Source: Comamonadaceae bacterium (lineage in GTDB: Bacteria > Pseudomonadota > Gammaproteobacteria > Burkholderiales > Burkholderiaceae_C). Taken from it: a stretch of DNA of 64,000 nt. The stretch is taken from assembly GCA_013297875.1 (NCBI GenBank), contig JAAFIW010000002.1, positions 1-64,000 on the forward strand, read 5' to 3'. The translations under genes and the position numbers were made by a program. The notes below the pieces were generated by a model. That model had not been told where the DNA came from and did no database searches. It saw only the letters and a list, made by a program, of their open reading frames with translations. Shown here in pieces: positions 63,015-64,000 of this stretch (positions are counted from its first letter, which is position 1; each line of letters opens with the position of its first letter).

Positions 63015-64000
63015 TGGCGTTTTTAACTTCTGCCCTGCTGGCAGCCTTTGTCGCCTATCTGGGTGCCTGGTACTTTGGGGCGCTCGAAGGAAACTTTCCG
63101 CTGGTTCTGGTTCTGGCCACCGTCGTGACGGGCGTGTACTGGCTGGCCGAGCGCCTTTACTTCCTGCCGCAGCGCCGCACGTCGCTGGCTGCTTACGACG
63201 CACAAACCGCGAAGCGCAATGCTGAACTGAGCAAGCTGGGCATTGCACCGCCGCCGGAGGGCGATTCGGGTGACGCGCGCAGTCGCCTGATCATGCAGCC
63301 CTGGTGGCTGGACTGGACGGCCGGCCTGTTCCCGGTGATCGTGGCGGTGTTTGTGCTGCGCTCGTTTTTGTTTGAACCCTTCAAGATTCCGACCGGCTCC
63401 ATGATTCCCACCTTGCTGGTGGGCGATCTGATCCTGGTGAACAAGTTTGCCTACGGCCTGCGGATGCCGGTGCTGCACAGCAAGATCACCGAAGGCACGC
63501 CACCAGCGCGCGGTGATGTGATGGTGTTTCGCTACCCGCCCAATCCACGCCAGGACTACATCAAGCGGGTGGTGGGCCTGCCAGGCGATGAGGTCGCGTA
63601 TCTGAACAAGCAGTTGACGATCAATGGCCAGGCCGTCAGCAAGGCTGTAGCACCCGAGTTTTTTGAGCCGGATGCGATGCGCTACATCAAGCAGTATTCA
63701 GAGGTGCTGGGTTCGCGCAAACACATGCTGCTCAACGATGAGAACCGCCCAGCCTTCATACCGGGGGTAGAGGACTTTCCCAACAAGGCCAACTGCCGTT
63801 ACAGCGTGGAAGGCGTGGTGTGCAAAGTACCGGCCGGGCACTACTTCATGATGGGCGACAACCGCGATAATTCGCTGGACTCACGGTATTGGGGCTTTGT
63901 GCCCGAGGCTAATATTGTGGGCAAGGCATTTTTTGTCTGGATGAATACCGACGTGCTGTGGCCAAAGTTTGACTTCTCCCGGCTTTCGCGTGTCGGCTCC
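63014..64000 (+). CDS. lepB: Signal peptidase I, 3' end beyond the window
   Basis: The first 329 residues are present. Two N-terminal membrane segments (about 5-20 and 29-45), a third at about 103-119, the catalytic Ser129 in PTGSMIPTLLVGD, Lys184 in DYIKRVVGLPGDEV and GDNRDNSLDSRYWGF identify LepB, which cleaves signal peptides of exported proteins. The length already matches the family, so only a few codons should be missing. Its overlap with lepA (TGATGG) indicates coupling. Confidence 0.93.
   Translation, partial: MAFLTSALLAAFVAYLGAWYFGALEGNFPLVLVLATVVTGVYWLAERLYFLPQRRTSLAAYDAQTAKRNAELSKLGIAPPPEGDSGDARSRLIMQPWWLDWTAGLFPVIVAVFVLRSFLFEPFKIPTGSMIPTLLVGDLILVNKFAYGLRMPVLHSKITEGTPPARGDVMVFRYPPNPRQDYIKRVVGLPGDEVAYLNKQLTINGQAVSKAVAPEFFEPDAMRYIKQYSEVLGSRKHMLLNDENRPAFIPGVEDFPNKANCRYSVEGVVCKVPAGHYFMMGDNRDNSLDSRYWGFVPEANIVGKAFFVWMNTDVLWPKFDFSRLSRVGS

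Overview
The window looks like a chromosomal segment of a betaproteobacterium of the family Comamonadaceae, probably Rhodoferax- or Polaromonas-like. The grounds are the high G+C, the fatty-acid cluster (yceD-rpmF-plsX-fabHDG-acpP-fabF) followed by rpoE-rseA-rseB-degP-lepA-lepB, and dispersed repeats of the TAGCTGCTTGAGCA type. This assignment is inference from gene content; no rRNA or tRNA gene was seen.

Layout. 1-1650: a structured end that may belong to an IS200/IS605-type element, then two leucine-rich-repeat-variant genes. 1.8-6.3 kb: a GST, Maf, an RsmI-like methylase, sppA, a Rieske protein and a phosphatase. 6.5-13.1 kb: a TRAP transporter operon (dctPQM) with glycerate kinase, pyruvate kinase and a LysR regulator, which reads as uptake of a glycerate-like acid and its conversion to pyruvate. 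13.3-17.3 kb: an orphan ABC binding protein, a MITE, a SnoaL-like protein, a LysR regulator, a 3' remnant of a second binding-protein gene and a VapBC pair. 17.3-20.8 kb: YbdK, a cation/proton antiporter, a DUF1801 protein and a thioesterase. 21.0-24.3 kb: a lipoprotein gene split by an IS1380-like element. 24.4-31.0 kb: parC and parE with a transglycosylase, a GNAT and an AT-rich membrane-protein gene between them. 31.2-36.0 kb: an MFS transporter, a gene remnant, a PIN/RHH toxin-antitoxin pair, an SDR and a HigB-HigA-SecB-like tripartite module. 36.1-49.6 kb: housekeeping genes (dapA, bamC, ttcA, folB, folM, cca) mixed with two more VapBC pairs. 49.6-64.0 kb: the conserved lipid, envelope-stress and secretion clusters, ending inside lepB.

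Two things stand out. First, a short palindromic repeat (head GCTAT..ATAGCTGCTTGAGCA) occurs about 19 times and lies inside several essential genes (cca, fabG, fabD, sppA, folM and others). Wherever its internal TGA would be read in frame, that codon has become a sense codon. This resembles the protein-coding palindromic elements described in Rickettsia. Second, 34.6-35.9 kb encodes a likely toxin-antitoxin-chaperone (TAC) system bracketed by two versions of the 3' end of an SDR gene. In addition, three 233-bp MITEs with near-perfect ends lie beside or inside genes, and five toxin-antitoxin modules are packed into 64 kb.
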